Source: an uncultured Sutterella sp.
GTDB lineage: Bacteria > Pseudomonadota > Gammaproteobacteria > Burkholderiales > Burkholderiaceae_F
DNA length: 33,126 nt
Assembly: GCA_900754475.1 (NCBI GenBank)
Contig: CAAECY010000047.1
Span: 1 to 33,126 of the forward strand
Direction: 5' to 3'
This document shows positions 1 through 6,949 of the stretch, piece by piece. Position numbers and translations under genes: made by a program. Every line of letters starts with the position of its first letter. Within the stretch, counting starts at the first letter, position 1. The notes under the pieces are model-generated. The model was not told the origin of the DNA. It saw only the letters and a list, made by a program, of their open reading frames with translations, and did not search any database.

Positions 1-84
1 ATGAGTAACCGCCCACTACGAGAACCGTACGGTGGGTGGTGTGGGAGGACGGCGCGGGGACATCCCTGCGCCTCCTACCCGATT
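1..84 (+). mobile_element. 3' end of a group II intron (domains V and VI)
   Basis: The first bases fold as a domain V hairpin. Bases 8-16 pair with 32-40 (one G-T wobble), a two-base CG bulge sits at 30-31, and an upper TACG/CGTA helix (17-20 with 26-29) closes a short loop. Domain VI follows: GGG 43-45 pairs with CCC 78-80, CTCC 72-75 and GCGC 68-71 pair with the left arm, and A77 is left bulged as the expected branch point, seven bases before a likely 3' splice site near 84. This order and geometry are those of bacterial group II introns. The reverse transcriptase gene would lie left of the window. The call is from structure and remembered sequence resemblance, not a covariance search. Confidence 0.55.
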
Positions 85-126
85 GAGACGCATCGGGTCC
101 GTCGGGGTGTGAATCGACGATTCGCC

Positions 127-141
127 CGACGCCGAGCGTCG
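127..141. other. Small GC hairpin between CYTH gene and intron end
   Basis: CGACGC at 127-132 pairs with GCGTCG at 136-141 around a three-base loop. It lies directly after the stop of the leftward CYTH gene. There is no T-run, so it is at best a weak or factor-assisted terminator. Confidence 0.3.
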
Positions 142-150
142 AAAGACGCC

Positions 151-681
151 TCAGTCGTTCGGGGTTTCGGAGGCTCGATCCCCTTCGGTCCTCCACCGCG
201 CGTACGGGTTTTCGGAGAGCGCCGAATTGTAGTAGCGCGGGTCGCCCGTCACTTCTTCCCCCGCCCAGGCAGGCAGAAGGAGCGCTTCCTCTTCGCTTTC
301 GAGCTCGACTTCCGCGACGACAAGCCCGCGGTTTTCACCTTCGAATTCGTCCACCTCCCAGACGTGCCCCGCAAAGGGGACGCGGTAACGGCGCTTTTCC
401 AATACCGGAGGGAGAACAAGTTCGTCGAGCATCCGGCCCGCGTCCTCCAGCGGAATCGGGTACTCGAACTCCGAGCGCGTGCACCCCGTCGTGCGGCCCT
501 TCACCGTAAGGCGCGCTTTGTCTCCGGCGACACGCACCCGCACCGTGCGGTCCGGATCGCGCGAGAGATACCCCTGGCGATAAAGCGTCCCTTCGGGGTC
601 TTCCGCGAGGCGCTTCCAGTCGGGAAGAACCGTGTCCCCGGCGTCGCGCACGAGAAATTTGCGTTCGATTTCAAGAGCCAT
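151..681 (-). CDS. CYTH domain protein (triphosphate tunnel metalloenzyme)
   Basis: A 176-residue protein of the CYTH superfamily, which hydrolyses inorganic triphosphate or nucleoside triphosphates, or makes cAMP in class IV cyclases. The hallmark EIERKFLV is at residues 4-11. Alternating charged strands follow (VRVRVAGDKARLTVKG, then SEFEYPIP, and VVAEVELESEEE near the C-terminus) and would line the tunnel with metal-binding Glu and phosphate-binding Lys/Arg. There is no CHAD domain, so it is the short cytosolic form, probably a tripolyphosphatase rather than a cyclase. The ATG at 681 was chosen because the motif starts there and GAGGAAAG precedes it; the frame stays open upstream, but that part overlaps the lipoprotein gene and looks like shadow. 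It lies 20 bp after that gene, so the two probably share a transcript. Confidence 0.9.
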   Translation of the reverse strand: MALEIERKFLVRDAGDTVLPDWKRLAEDPEGTLYRQGYLSRDPDRTVRVRVAGDKARLTVKGRTTGCTRSEFEYPIPLEDAGRMLDELVLPPVLEKRRYRVPFAGHVWEVDEFEGENRGLVVAEVELESEEEALLLPAWAGEEVTGDPRYYNSALSENPYARWRTEGDRASETPND

Positions 682-701
682 GCTTTCTTTCCTCGCGTTT
701 T

Positions 702-1112
702 TCACCGCACCCCGGCACGGCGGAAGCGCCGCACGCGCAGGCCTTCGCGAAGCGTCATGCGCTCGGCGTTCGCTTCTTCGATCGTCCAGCGTTCTACGAA
801 AGCGAGCTCCCGCCCCGAGTCGGATCGCACGACGCCTCGAAGTTCCATGACGTCCCGATACGCCTTGAAGCTGCGAACCTCGTAGTTCTCGTACCCGAAG
901 GAGCTCGCACGACCGTCGGCGTCGAACACCACGCCGCAATCCGTCCCCGCGGGGGCCGCGGGAGCGGCGTTACCCGCCTCTTCCACCCAGCGTCCGCGGA
1001 CCTCTTCGTCGCCCGGAAGGCCGATCCCGTAGATGCCGCACCCGGAGAGCATCGCCGTCGAGCCGACGAGGCCGAGGGCGAGCGCACTCTTCAAAATCTG
1101 ACGTCGTTCCAT
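702..1112 (-). CDS. Lipoprotein with lipocalin-like domain
   Basis: A 136-residue exported lipoprotein. The N-terminus carries RRQILK, a Tat-like twin arginine, then a hydrophobic stretch and a lipobox LSGC with Cys25 as the lipidation site. The mature part has GRWVEE and later a strand pattern (DADGRASSFG, MELRGVV, FVERWTIEE, MTL) that matches the small bacterial lipocalin-like domain (Lipocalin_3), usually 110-140 residues, of unknown ligand. It is the first gene of a leftward pair with the CYTH gene. Only a weak ribosome site (GGA) precedes the ATG. Whether export uses Tat or Sec is not settled by the sequence, because the motif is less than perfect. Confidence 0.75.
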   Translation of the reverse strand: MERRQILKSALALGLVGSTAMLSGCGIYGIGLPGDEEVRGRWVEEAGNAAPAAPAGTDCGVVFDADGRASSFGYENYEVRSFKAYRDVMELRGVVRSDSGRELAFVERWTIEEANAERMTLREGLRVRRFRRAGVR

Positions 1113-1241
1113 TGTTCCATCCCGAAATGAGGAATCCTCGATTCGCTCATTATCCCGCCTTCGGGCGGGGAAGCGCGGGCGACGGACGGAGAACGGAGAG
1201 CCGAGCCGAACAAAGGCGGAAAAAGACGAAGGCGGAAAGAG

Positions 1242-1278
1242 AAAAAAAGGCCCCGGGTCTTCGAGGTAACCCGGGGCC
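1242..1278 (-). terminator. Rho-independent terminator of the flavoprotein gene
   Basis: GGCCCCGGGT at 1249-1258 pairs perfectly with ACCCGGGGCC at 1269-1278. Read leftward the stem is followed by seven T residues (A-run 1242-1248 on the + strand). It lies about 85 bp past the flavoprotein stop codon. Confidence 0.9.
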
Positions 1279-1362
1279 TTCGGAGGGAGGCCCGTCGCCT
1301 TGCGGGGCGACGGTTTTCGGTTCGGGCCGATCGTCCGTGCGAGCGGCCCTGTCCGACGGCGA

Positions 1363-2916
1363 TTACTTCATCGCGGCAAAGCCTTCGCCGGCGATCATGC
1401 CGAAGGTGAGAGCGTCAATAACGGCCACCGTGCCGAGACGCGAAGCGCCGTGCACGCCGCCCGTGATTTCGCCGCCGGCGTAGAGACCCTTGATCGGAGC
1501 CTGCGTCATCGTGGAAATCACCTGGGCCTTTTCGTTGATCATGACGCCGCCCATCGTGTGGTGGATCTTCGGGCAGACTTCGATGCCGTAGAACGGAGCC
1601 TTCGAAACGTCGAGACCGTTGTTGAACTTGAGGATGCGGTTGAAGTCCTTGTCTTCGCCCGACTTGACGAAGCCGTTGAACTTCTTCACTTCTTCGAGGA
1701 ACGCGGCCTTGTTGATCTTGAAGTGGTCGGCGAGTGCTTCGAGCGTGTCGAACTTCTTGACCGTGCCCATTTCGAGCGGGAGCTTGACAAAGGACGGATT
1801 GATCGCCTTCACGATCGCGTCGTCGCAGACGGCGATCGGGTAGTTCTGGTCCGTACCGATGACCTTGAAGAGCGCGTCGGCCTTGATCTTGCGGCCGGCG
1901 TGTTCGTCCATGAAGCGCTTGCCGGTCTTGCGGTCGACCACGAGGCCGAGGTCCATGCAGGCATGGTTCGTGAAGTTGACCGACACGCCGAAGCCCTTTT
2001 CATGCGGGTTGCAGTAGGGGAGGAACTGCAGCCAGCAGAGCTGAACCGGAGCGGCGCCGATGCCGAGGGCCTTGAGGAGCACGCCCGCGGTGGCACCGGG
2101 CTGGTTCGTGGAGTCCGTCGTCGGAACGACGCGCGGGTCCTGAACCTGACGGAACCAGATGTCGCGCGAGAAGCCGCCCGCGGCGAGCATCACGCCCTTC
2201 AGAGCCTTGACGGTCTTCTTCTTGCCGGTCTTGTTTTCGAGGTCGTCGGAAACGGCCTTGGCGTTGAAGCGATAGCCTTCGCGGCAGACGATGCCGACCA
2301 CCGAGCCGTCTTCGCCCATGACGAAATCGTCGAACTTGCAGCGCGTGCGGATGACGACGTTCTTCATGCCCTTGAGCACTTCGTGCATCGGCATGATGTA
2401 GCCCGAGCCCGTGCCCGCCTTGATTTCATAGGAACGCGGAACGGAGTGGCCGCCTTCAAAGAGCATCTTGTTCGGAACGAATTCGCAACCGCAGTCGACC
2501 ACCATCTTAATGGTGTCGTTGCAGCGATCGGCGATCGTGGCAAGGAGGTTCGTGTGGTTGATGCCGAGGCCGTCCTTCAGGCAGTCGGCGATGAAGAGTT
2601 CCTTGCTGTCCTTGATGCCCTGGGCCTTCTGAACGGGGTTCACCGGGCAAGCGACGTTGCCGCCGCAGATCGCGGAGTTGCCGCCCACGGTCGGCATCTT
2701 TTCGATCATGAGGACCTTGAGGCCCGCCTGACCGGCCTTGAGGGCGCAGGCCATGCCGGCAAAACCGGAACCGACGATGACGACGTCGAATTCTTCGTCC
2801 CACTTTTCAACCTTGGCGGCGGGAATGCCGGCCTGGGCGGCGGCAGCAGCCATCATCGCGGTGGCGGCGGCAGCGCCCGACTTGAGGAAACTGCGGCGGC
2901 TCGTATCGATCGACAT
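1363..2916 (-). CDS. Tat-exported flavoprotein reductase (flavocytochrome c / fumarate reductase family)
   Basis: A 517-residue periplasmic FAD enzyme of the fumarate/urocanate/methacrylate reductase family, which reduces activated C=C bonds as terminal electron acceptors. Residues 7-12 (RRSFLK) and the Ala-rich stretch that follows form a Tat signal. The dinucleotide-binding GSGFAG is at 49-54, the family segment GKRFMDE near 332-338, HHTMGG at 452-457 and SRLG near 492-495 in the FAD/substrate region. There is no haem motif, unlike Shewanella flavocytochrome c3, so electrons must come from a separate cytochrome, plausibly the tetrahaem protein at 6174. The ATG has AGGAGA upstream. The substrate cannot be read from the sequence; fumarate is not assured. 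The neighbouring amidohydrolase and LysR genes suggest a dedicated substrate. Confidence 0.9.
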   Translation of the reverse strand: MSIDTSRRSFLKSGAAAATAMMAAAAAQAGIPAAKVEKWDEEFDVVIVGSGFAGMACALKAGQAGLKVLMIEKMPTVGGNSAICGGNVACPVNPVQKAQGIKDSKELFIADCLKDGLGINHTNLLATIADRCNDTIKMVVDCGCEFVPNKMLFEGGHSVPRSYEIKAGTGSGYIMPMHEVLKGMKNVVIRTRCKFDDFVMGEDGSVVGIVCREGYRFNAKAVSDDLENKTGKKKTVKALKGVMLAAGGFSRDIWFRQVQDPRVVPTTDSTNQPGATAGVLLKALGIGAAPVQLCWLQFLPYCNPHEKGFGVSVNFTNHACMDLGLVVDRKTGKRFMDEHAGRKIKADALFKVIGTDQNYPIAVCDDAIVKAINPSFVKLPLEMGTVKKFDTLEALADHFKINKAAFLEEVKKFNGFVKSGEDKDFNRILKFNNGLDVSKAPFYGIEVCPKIHHTMGGVMINEKAQVISTMTQAPIKGLYAGGEITGGVHGASRLGTVAVIDALTFGMIAGEGFAAMK

Positions 2917-3039
2917 GTAATTTCTCCTAATCGTTCGTCAAGCGTGCTTCGGGTTGGAACAGGGTCTGTTCCTTCAAATACCCGGTCCGTTGCACGCGTT
3001 GGGGAGAACTCTAAAGAATCGCGGCGCCCGCCCCCACAT

Positions 3040-3086
3040 CCCGAGGTATGGGGCCCCTATCAAGAAAAACCCCCGCATACCCGAGG
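3040..3086. promoter_or_regulatory. Inverted GGTATG/CATACC element, putative regulator site
   Basis: GGTATGGGG at 3045-3053 is mirrored by CCCCGCATACC at 3071-3081, differing by one inserted base; flanks CCGAG and CCGAGG add similarity. It lies about 125-170 bp upstream of the flavoprotein start. The half-site recurs as a perfect palindrome at 5862-5877 upstream of the tetrahaem cytochrome gene. The ATAC-N4-GTAT form there resembles LysR-type boxes. Binding is inferred. Confidence 0.45.
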
Positions 3087-3179
3087 CGGTGAAACGCTGT
3101 AGGAAGGCGCAGGAAATATGAGGAAGTCAACGCTTCGCAATCGAGCGGGTTCGCTCGGGACACCCGACGGGAAAGGAAA

Positions 3180-3211
3180 GCGCCCGAAGCGAGGAATGTC
3201 ACTTCGGGCGC
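3180..3211 (-). terminator. Hairpin terminator of the amidohydrolase gene
   Basis: GCGCCCGAAG at 3180-3189 pairs perfectly with CTTCGGGCGC at 3202-3211. Read leftward it is followed by TTTCCTTTCC, a T-rich though interrupted tail. It starts 18 bp after the amidohydrolase stop codon. Confidence 0.65.
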
Positions 3212-3229
3212 GCTTTCGCTTTTGAGACT

Positions 3230-4642
3230 TCAGGCTCGGATCCGTTCGGGTTCGTCCCCCGAGAAGTCGGTTTCGAGCACGCCGAAGCCGAGCTTTTCCA
3301 AGTGTTCGCGACCCGCTGCGGTCGTGACGAACGTCGTGCCGCTTCCGAGGAGCACGCCGTCCTTCATGACGGTGCGACCCGCCACGATCGTTTCCGTCGC
3401 CCGCTGTCGATCGAGGTCGACGATCGTCACGTCGGCCGCGGCGCCGACGCCGAGCTGTCCGCGATCGAAAAGCCGCAGGTGACGCGCTGGGTTGAGCGAC
3501 GCCTTGAGGACGAACTCGTTCAGGGTGAGTGCGCCGAATTTGACGAGCGAAAGGCCGGTGGCGAGCGTGACGTTTCTCGGGATGCAACCGCCGTCGGTCG
3601 AGAGGGCGTCGACGAGGAAGGTGCCGTCCGCGCGCTTTGCCTGCGCGAGGTAAAAGCGCGAAAGCGCGGGATTCACGGGAAACGAGCCCGCCGTCGCGGT
3701 ACCCGCCTCTTCCCAAATGCGAACGGCTTCGTCGCCGCCCGTCAATTCGGAAACGAGCCCCGTGTCGCGCACGACGAAGAGGCACCCGCAGCGGATCGCT
3801 TCGACGATGCCTCGGCGCGTAGGCTCAAGCCCGAAGGAAGCGAGGCACGTCCGCGTGACGTGATCGATCACGTCGCCCTGCGCGTCGCACGTGAGGATCG
3901 TGCCGTTCATGGAGGAAACATAACTCTCCGACCAGATCCCGGGATTTTCCGAGAGCAGCGCTTCCGCTTCGAGCACTTCGTCGAGAACGGGTCGCACCCT
4001 GCCGCGGCAGTAGGCGTTGATATGCGCGAGGTGAAGCTTCAACCCGCGCACGGCCTCAACCGCTTCGCGCATGCCGAGAATGTTCGAGCCCGCCGTTTCG
4101 GACCCCGCGTGCCAGGCGACATAAGCGCCCGCTTCGTTGCAGAGTTCGACCATGCGGCGCGAGGTCACCAGAGGCAAAGGCCAGTGGCCGCCCATGAGTT
4201 TCACCCCGATCGAACCCTTTTCGAGGGTCGTGCGGATGAAATCCCGCATTTGCGCGTCCGTAGGCGACAGTGTCCCGAAAAGCTCGCCCGGCGAAAAGCC
4301 TTCGATCGAGGCCACGTTGATACCGGAGCCCGTACGGTCGGCGTGCTTCAGGACGTCGTCGAAGGGCCCCGCCATATCGAGGCACGTCGTCACGCCCGCC
4401 ATCGCCGCCATGCGCGCGCCGTACGGGGACCCGAAGACGCTTCCCAAATGCAGGTGCGGATCGACGAGCCCCGGGAAGACGTGCGCGGTCGTGAAGGTCA
4501 CTTCGCGCGCTTCGCCTTCCAATTTCGGTGCGACGGCCGCGATGCGACCCGCCTCGATCGCGAGATCGAACCGTCCGTACTTTCCGTTTGCGGGGTCAAC
4601 CAGGAAACCCCCTTTGATCAATCGGTCCCAAATCTTCGCCAC
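3230..4642 (-). CDS. Amidohydrolase family protein (dihydroorotase/D-aminoacylase-like)
   Basis: A 470-residue cytosolic metal-dependent hydrolase of the amidohydrolase superfamily. The TIM-barrel metal ligands are visible: DPHLH with His63 and His65, the likely carboxylated Lys148 in GVKLMGG, His178 in WHAG, His207 in LAHIN, and an STDGG segment near residue 390 with the catalytic Asp. The C-terminus (GAAADVTIVDLD, VAGRTVMKDG) is the usual small beta domain. Its exact substrate is not recognisable; cyclic amides or acylated amino acids are typical. A GTG start at 4642 was chosen because GGGAGG lies five bases upstream and homology begins there; the upstream extension reads into the regulator promoter. 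It shares a 181-bp intergenic region with the divergent LysR gene, which probably controls it. Confidence 0.85.
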   Translation of the reverse strand: MAKIWDRLIKGGFLVDPANGKYGRFDLAIEAGRIAAVAPKLEGEAREVTFTTAHVFPGLVDPHLHLGSVFGSPYGARMAAMAGVTTCLDMAGPFDDVLKHADRTGSGINVASIEGFSPGELFGTLSPTDAQMRDFIRTTLEKGSIGVKLMGGHWPLPLVTSRRMVELCNEAGAYVAWHAGSETAGSNILGMREAVEAVRGLKLHLAHINAYCRGRVRPVLDEVLEAEALLSENPGIWSESYVSSMNGTILTCDAQGDVIDHVTRTCLASFGLEPTRRGIVEAIRCGCLFVVRDTGLVSELTGGDEAVRIWEEAGTATAGSFPVNPALSRFYLAQAKRADGTFLVDALSTDGGCIPRNVTLATGLSLVKFGALTLNEFVLKASLNPARHLRLFDRGQLGVGAAADVTIVDLDRQRATETIVAGRTVMKDGVLLGSGTTFVTTAAGREHLEKLGFGVLETDFSGDEPERIRA

Positions 4643-4823
4643 GACAACCTCCCTTCTCCGTTGAAGTCGACAGTCCGTCATTGTGACCACGGGCACGAAA
4701 CCTACACATCGGGAAAAGCGCGCAGAGGAGAGGCGGCAAACGTGAATCCCCTTGGAAAGTCGAGCGCAACGCGCTACGCTAGGCTTCTCTTTCGACCCAC
4801 CGCCCGCACTCCGAAAAACGACC

Positions 4824-5789
4824 ATGGCCCCCACCGAGCCGTCCGCCCCCGACATCGGCACCGACGATCTTCGTTTTCTTTTGTCCCTCTACGAAACGCA
4901 GAGTCTCACGACGAGCGCCGCGCACCTGCAACTCAGCATGGGGGCGGCCTCGCGGCGGCTCGGGCGACTGCGCGCGGCGTTCGGGGACGAGCTTTTCGTG
5001 CGCTCCGCCCTTCTTCTGATGCCCACCGAGCGGATGCGCGCGCTCGCACCCAAAATCCGCCGCATTCTCCTGTCGGTACGGGATCTGTGCGCGAACGACA
5101 CGCTCGACCTCGCCACCTCGCAGCGCACCGTGAAGATTCTCTCGATGGACAACGGCATCCTGACGCTCCTCAACGACGCGATCGGGCACTTTTATCAATC
5201 GGCCCCGCACGCGACGATCCGCGTGGAACCCGTCGACCGGGAGCTCTTTTCGAAGCTGCGCGAAGGGGACGCCGACATGGCGCTCTTTCCCGTGAACAAC
5301 GTGCCGAAGGACATGCGGGTGTTGGAACTCTACCGAACGCGCCGCGGCATTCTCGTACGCGACGGGCATCCGCTCTTGGAGGTTTATGCCGAGCGCGGGC
5401 ACCTCACGCTCGAAGACCTCGCGCAATTCCGCAAGGTCGACATCTCGTTTTCGGGTGCGCCCCGTTGGGGGACCGCTTCGCGCATCGAAGCGGAACTCAC
5501 GGCGGGCGTGCAACAGACGGGCTTTTCGATGCCCTACTTCCTGGCCGTTCCGTACGTGGTCGGACAGACGGACTTCACCTACACGGCCCCCGTCATCACG
5601 TTGCAGCACTTCGTGCGGATGCCCCAATTCAATCTCCGCATGCTCCCCGCGCCCGCGGAACTCGTGGAATTCGCGCCGCGCCTCATCTGGCACGAACGCA
5701 CCCACACGGACCCTTTCCTTCAGTGGGTGCGTGCCATCATCACGGACAACTGCCGCGAGGCGGCCCGCCAGGCGGGGGCGCTGCTGTGA
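4824..5789 (+). CDS. LysR family transcriptional regulator
   Basis: A 321-residue DNA-binding regulator. Residues 15-70 are the winged helix-turn-helix (LRFLLSLYETQSLT, then SAAHLQLSMGAASRRLGRL, and FGDELFVR), and the rest is a periplasmic-binding-fold effector domain (for example VEPVDRELFSKLREGDADMAL). The ATG at 4824 places the helix-turn-helix at the normal distance from the N-terminus; an upstream in-frame ATG at 4752 would add 24 residues without family resemblance. It is divergent from the amidohydrolase gene, the classical arrangement for a LysR protein controlling its neighbour, and it is followed by the tetrahaem cytochrome gene on the same strand after 384 bp. The effector is likely the substrate or product of the amidohydrolase/flavoprotein pathway, by inference. 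Confidence 0.92.
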   Translation: MAPTEPSAPDIGTDDLRFLLSLYETQSLTTSAAHLQLSMGAASRRLGRLRAAFGDELFVRSALLLMPTERMRALAPKIRRILLSVRDLCANDTLDLATSQRTVKILSMDNGILTLLNDAIGHFYQSAPHATIRVEPVDRELFSKLREGDADMALFPVNNVPKDMRVLELYRTRRGILVRDGHPLLEVYAERGHLTLEDLAQFRKVDISFSGAPRWGTASRIEAELTAGVQQTGFSMPYFLAVPYVVGQTDFTYTAPVITLQHFVRMPQFNLRMLPAPAELVEFAPRLIWHERTHTDPFLQWVRAIITDNCREAARQAGALL

Positions 5790-5861
5790 AAGGCCTTTGA
5801 GCGGAATTTGAACGTTCTTCGAGGGCCGTCGGAAAGGCCGCGAGCGAAGGTTCGGCATGCG

Positions 5862-5877
5862 CCATACCTCGGTATGG
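5862..5877. promoter_or_regulatory. CCATACC-tc-GGTATGG palindrome, putative LysR operator
   Basis: A perfect 7-2-7 palindrome containing ATAC-N4-GTAT, the kind of dyad bound by LysR-type regulators. It sits 73 bp after the LysR stop and about 300 bp before the cytochrome start. The same half-sites occur inverted upstream of the flavoprotein gene at 3045-3081. Function is inferred from the shared sequence and location. Confidence 0.45.
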
Positions 5878-5908
5878 GCTCCGTCGACCTTGGTCGAGGA
5901 TTCCCCGA

Positions 5909-5929
5909 CCTCGGGCGTATTCCCCGAGG
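5909..5929 (+). terminator. CCTCGGG/CCCGAGG hairpin after the LysR gene
   Basis: CCTCGGG at 5909-5915 pairs perfectly with CCCGAGG at 5923-5929 around a seven-base loop, followed by GTTTTC. It may end the LysR transcript, about 120 bp after its stop. With only four T residues, an operator role is an alternative. Confidence 0.4.
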
Positions 5930-6173
5930 GTTTTCACGGGGGTAATGGGGCGGTTGAGAGGACACTTCGGGACTCTCCCCTCTTGTCCGCGCAGCTCGCT
6001 TAACGTAGTCTTAAAGACCGAACGGCCCGCCCCGATTTTTCCCGGCCGCCGCGCTCATTCCGGTCTTCGCACGAGCCGCCGAGGAGGTTTTCGACCGTCC
6101 CCGCCGCCGAAGCCGGAATCCGCGCGAGCGCTTTGACTCCACCACCTTTCGGGCGCCGCCACCGGAGAACACC

Positions 6174-6524
6174 ATGAACGTCAACACCTTCTTTGCCGCC
6201 CTTCTTGCGGGCTCCTTCCTCTTTGCCGGCGCCTCCGCGGCCGATGCCGCCGAATTCGGTGCGGACCGCCACGTGGCCCGCGGCGTCGAATGCGCTTCCT
6301 GCCACGGCAAGAACAACGAAATCTCGACCCCGACGATCGACCAGTGCACGCAGTGCCACAAGCCCGAGGACGTGGCCGCCCGTACGAAGGACGTGAAGCC
6401 CCACAATCCGCACGTCTCGCCCCACTACGGCAACACGCTCGACTGCACGCTCTGTCACATGCAGCACGCCGAACCCGAAAACTACTGCGACCAGTGCCAC
6501 CAGTTCGGCTTCAAGGTCAAGTAA
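6174..6524 (+). CDS. Periplasmic tetrahaem cytochrome c
   Basis: A 116-residue exported electron-transfer protein. Residues 1-26 are a Sec signal peptide ending in an Ala-rich cleavage region. Four CxxCH haem sites follow: C40-H44, C58-H62, C91-H95 and C105-H109, with extra histidines (H33, H77, H80, H84, H98) to serve as distal ligands. This length and spacing match the cytochrome domain of Shewanella-type flavocytochrome c and small tetrahaem cytochromes. It most likely passes electrons from a membrane quinol dehydrogenase to the flavoprotein encoded at 1363-2916, though it could also feed other periplasmic reductases such as the octahaem enzyme at 24893. GGAGAACACC before the ATG gives the ribosome site. 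A strong terminator follows, so it is transcribed alone. Confidence 0.93.
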   Translation: MNVNTFFAALLAGSFLFAGASAADAAEFGADRHVARGVECASCHGKNNEISTPTIDQCTQCHKPEDVAARTKDVKPHNPHVSPHYGNTLDCTLCHMQHAEPENYCDQCHQFGFKVK

Positions 6525-6600
6525 TTCGGAGCGATTTCGGATCGAAAGCCCGCAAACGATTCCTGCTGCTTGCGTGACGTTCGATCCCGAGATACCCGGC

Positions 6601-6635
6601 GGCCCGTACGAAGACGTACGGGCCGTTTGCGTTTG
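6601..6635 (+). terminator. Rho-independent terminator of tetrahaem cytochrome gene
   Basis: GGCCCGTACG at 6601-6610 pairs perfectly with CGTACGGGCC at 6615-6624 around an AAGA loop, followed by GTTTGCGTTT. It lies about 75 bp past the cytochrome stop. The reverse direction lacks a T-run, so it serves the + strand. Confidence 0.8.
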
Positions 6636-6685
6636 CGGTAAGACGATTCGCACGACCGAGGCGAAGTGCGTCGGTACGTCAATCC

Positions 6686-6910
6686 TTACCGCGCGAGTAC
6701 GAGCCCGAGAACGCCGCACGCGACGAGCACGCACCCGCAGAGAAAGACGGAAAGGCGAAGCGTTCCGCGCGAGAACGGCATATGGGGCTTTCCGACCGGG
6801 TCGCAAAGCCAGTCCCAATCGCGGACGGACCCCACGACGAGCACGACCCCGCCCGCGATGCAAACGAGCGCGTCGTTGTCGCGAAGCCATCGGACGATGT
6901 GTTCTTCCAT
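6686..6910 (-). CDS. Small two-helix membrane protein, Imm17-like
   Basis: A 74-residue protein with two hydrophobic segments, about residues 14-28 and 50-72, joined by a short loop containing DWDWLCDP and SRGTLR. Two membrane helices with an aromatic W-D-W motif and an Arg-rich turn resemble the immunity 17 family, small membrane proteins found in polymorphic-toxin immunity loci. I recall the family pattern rather than having aligned it. The ATG at 6910 has AGGAG seven bases upstream; a GTG at 6925 is in frame but poorly placed. It is the last gene of the leftward seven-gene block, 39 bp after the small TPR gene. The function and any partner toxin are unknown. Confidence 0.6.
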   Translation of the reverse strand: MEEHIVRWLRDNDALVCIAGGVVLVVGSVRDWDWLCDPVGKPHMPFSRGTLRLSVFLCGCVLVACGVLGLVLAR

Positions 6911-6949
6911 GATGCGGCTCCTCACCTCTTCGTTGCGGGACCGCGGAAC

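Larger units (their letters stand above)
2917..3229. other. Intergenic region upstream of the flavoprotein gene
   Basis: This 313-bp stretch holds the ribosome site of the flavoprotein gene, a pair of inverted GGTATG/CATACC elements at 3045-3081 and, at its right end, the hairpin terminator of the amidohydrolase gene. I see no gene in it; short open frames on both strands have no recognisable content. Confidence 0.6.
5790..6173. other. Intergenic region upstream of tetrahaem cytochrome gene
   Basis: No gene is seen in these 384 bp. They hold the CCATACC-tc-GGTATGG palindrome (5862-5877), a second palindrome (5909-5929), and a possible weak sigma-70 promoter, TTGTCC at 5983-5988 and TAGTCT at 6006-6011 with a 17-bp spacer. 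The ribosome site GGAG lies just before the cytochrome ATG. The long leader leaves room for regulator binding. Confidence 0.5.

Noticed and set aside
1300..3102. Long + strand open frame opposite the flavoprotein gene
   Set aside because: The minus strand encodes a protein with a Tat signal and FAD motifs; the + frame is a GC-rich antisense shadow with no domain.
3302..5800. 832-codon + strand open frame spanning the amidohydrolase and LysR genes
   Set aside because: It crosses two recognisable genes in other frames and has Arg/His-rich low-information composition.
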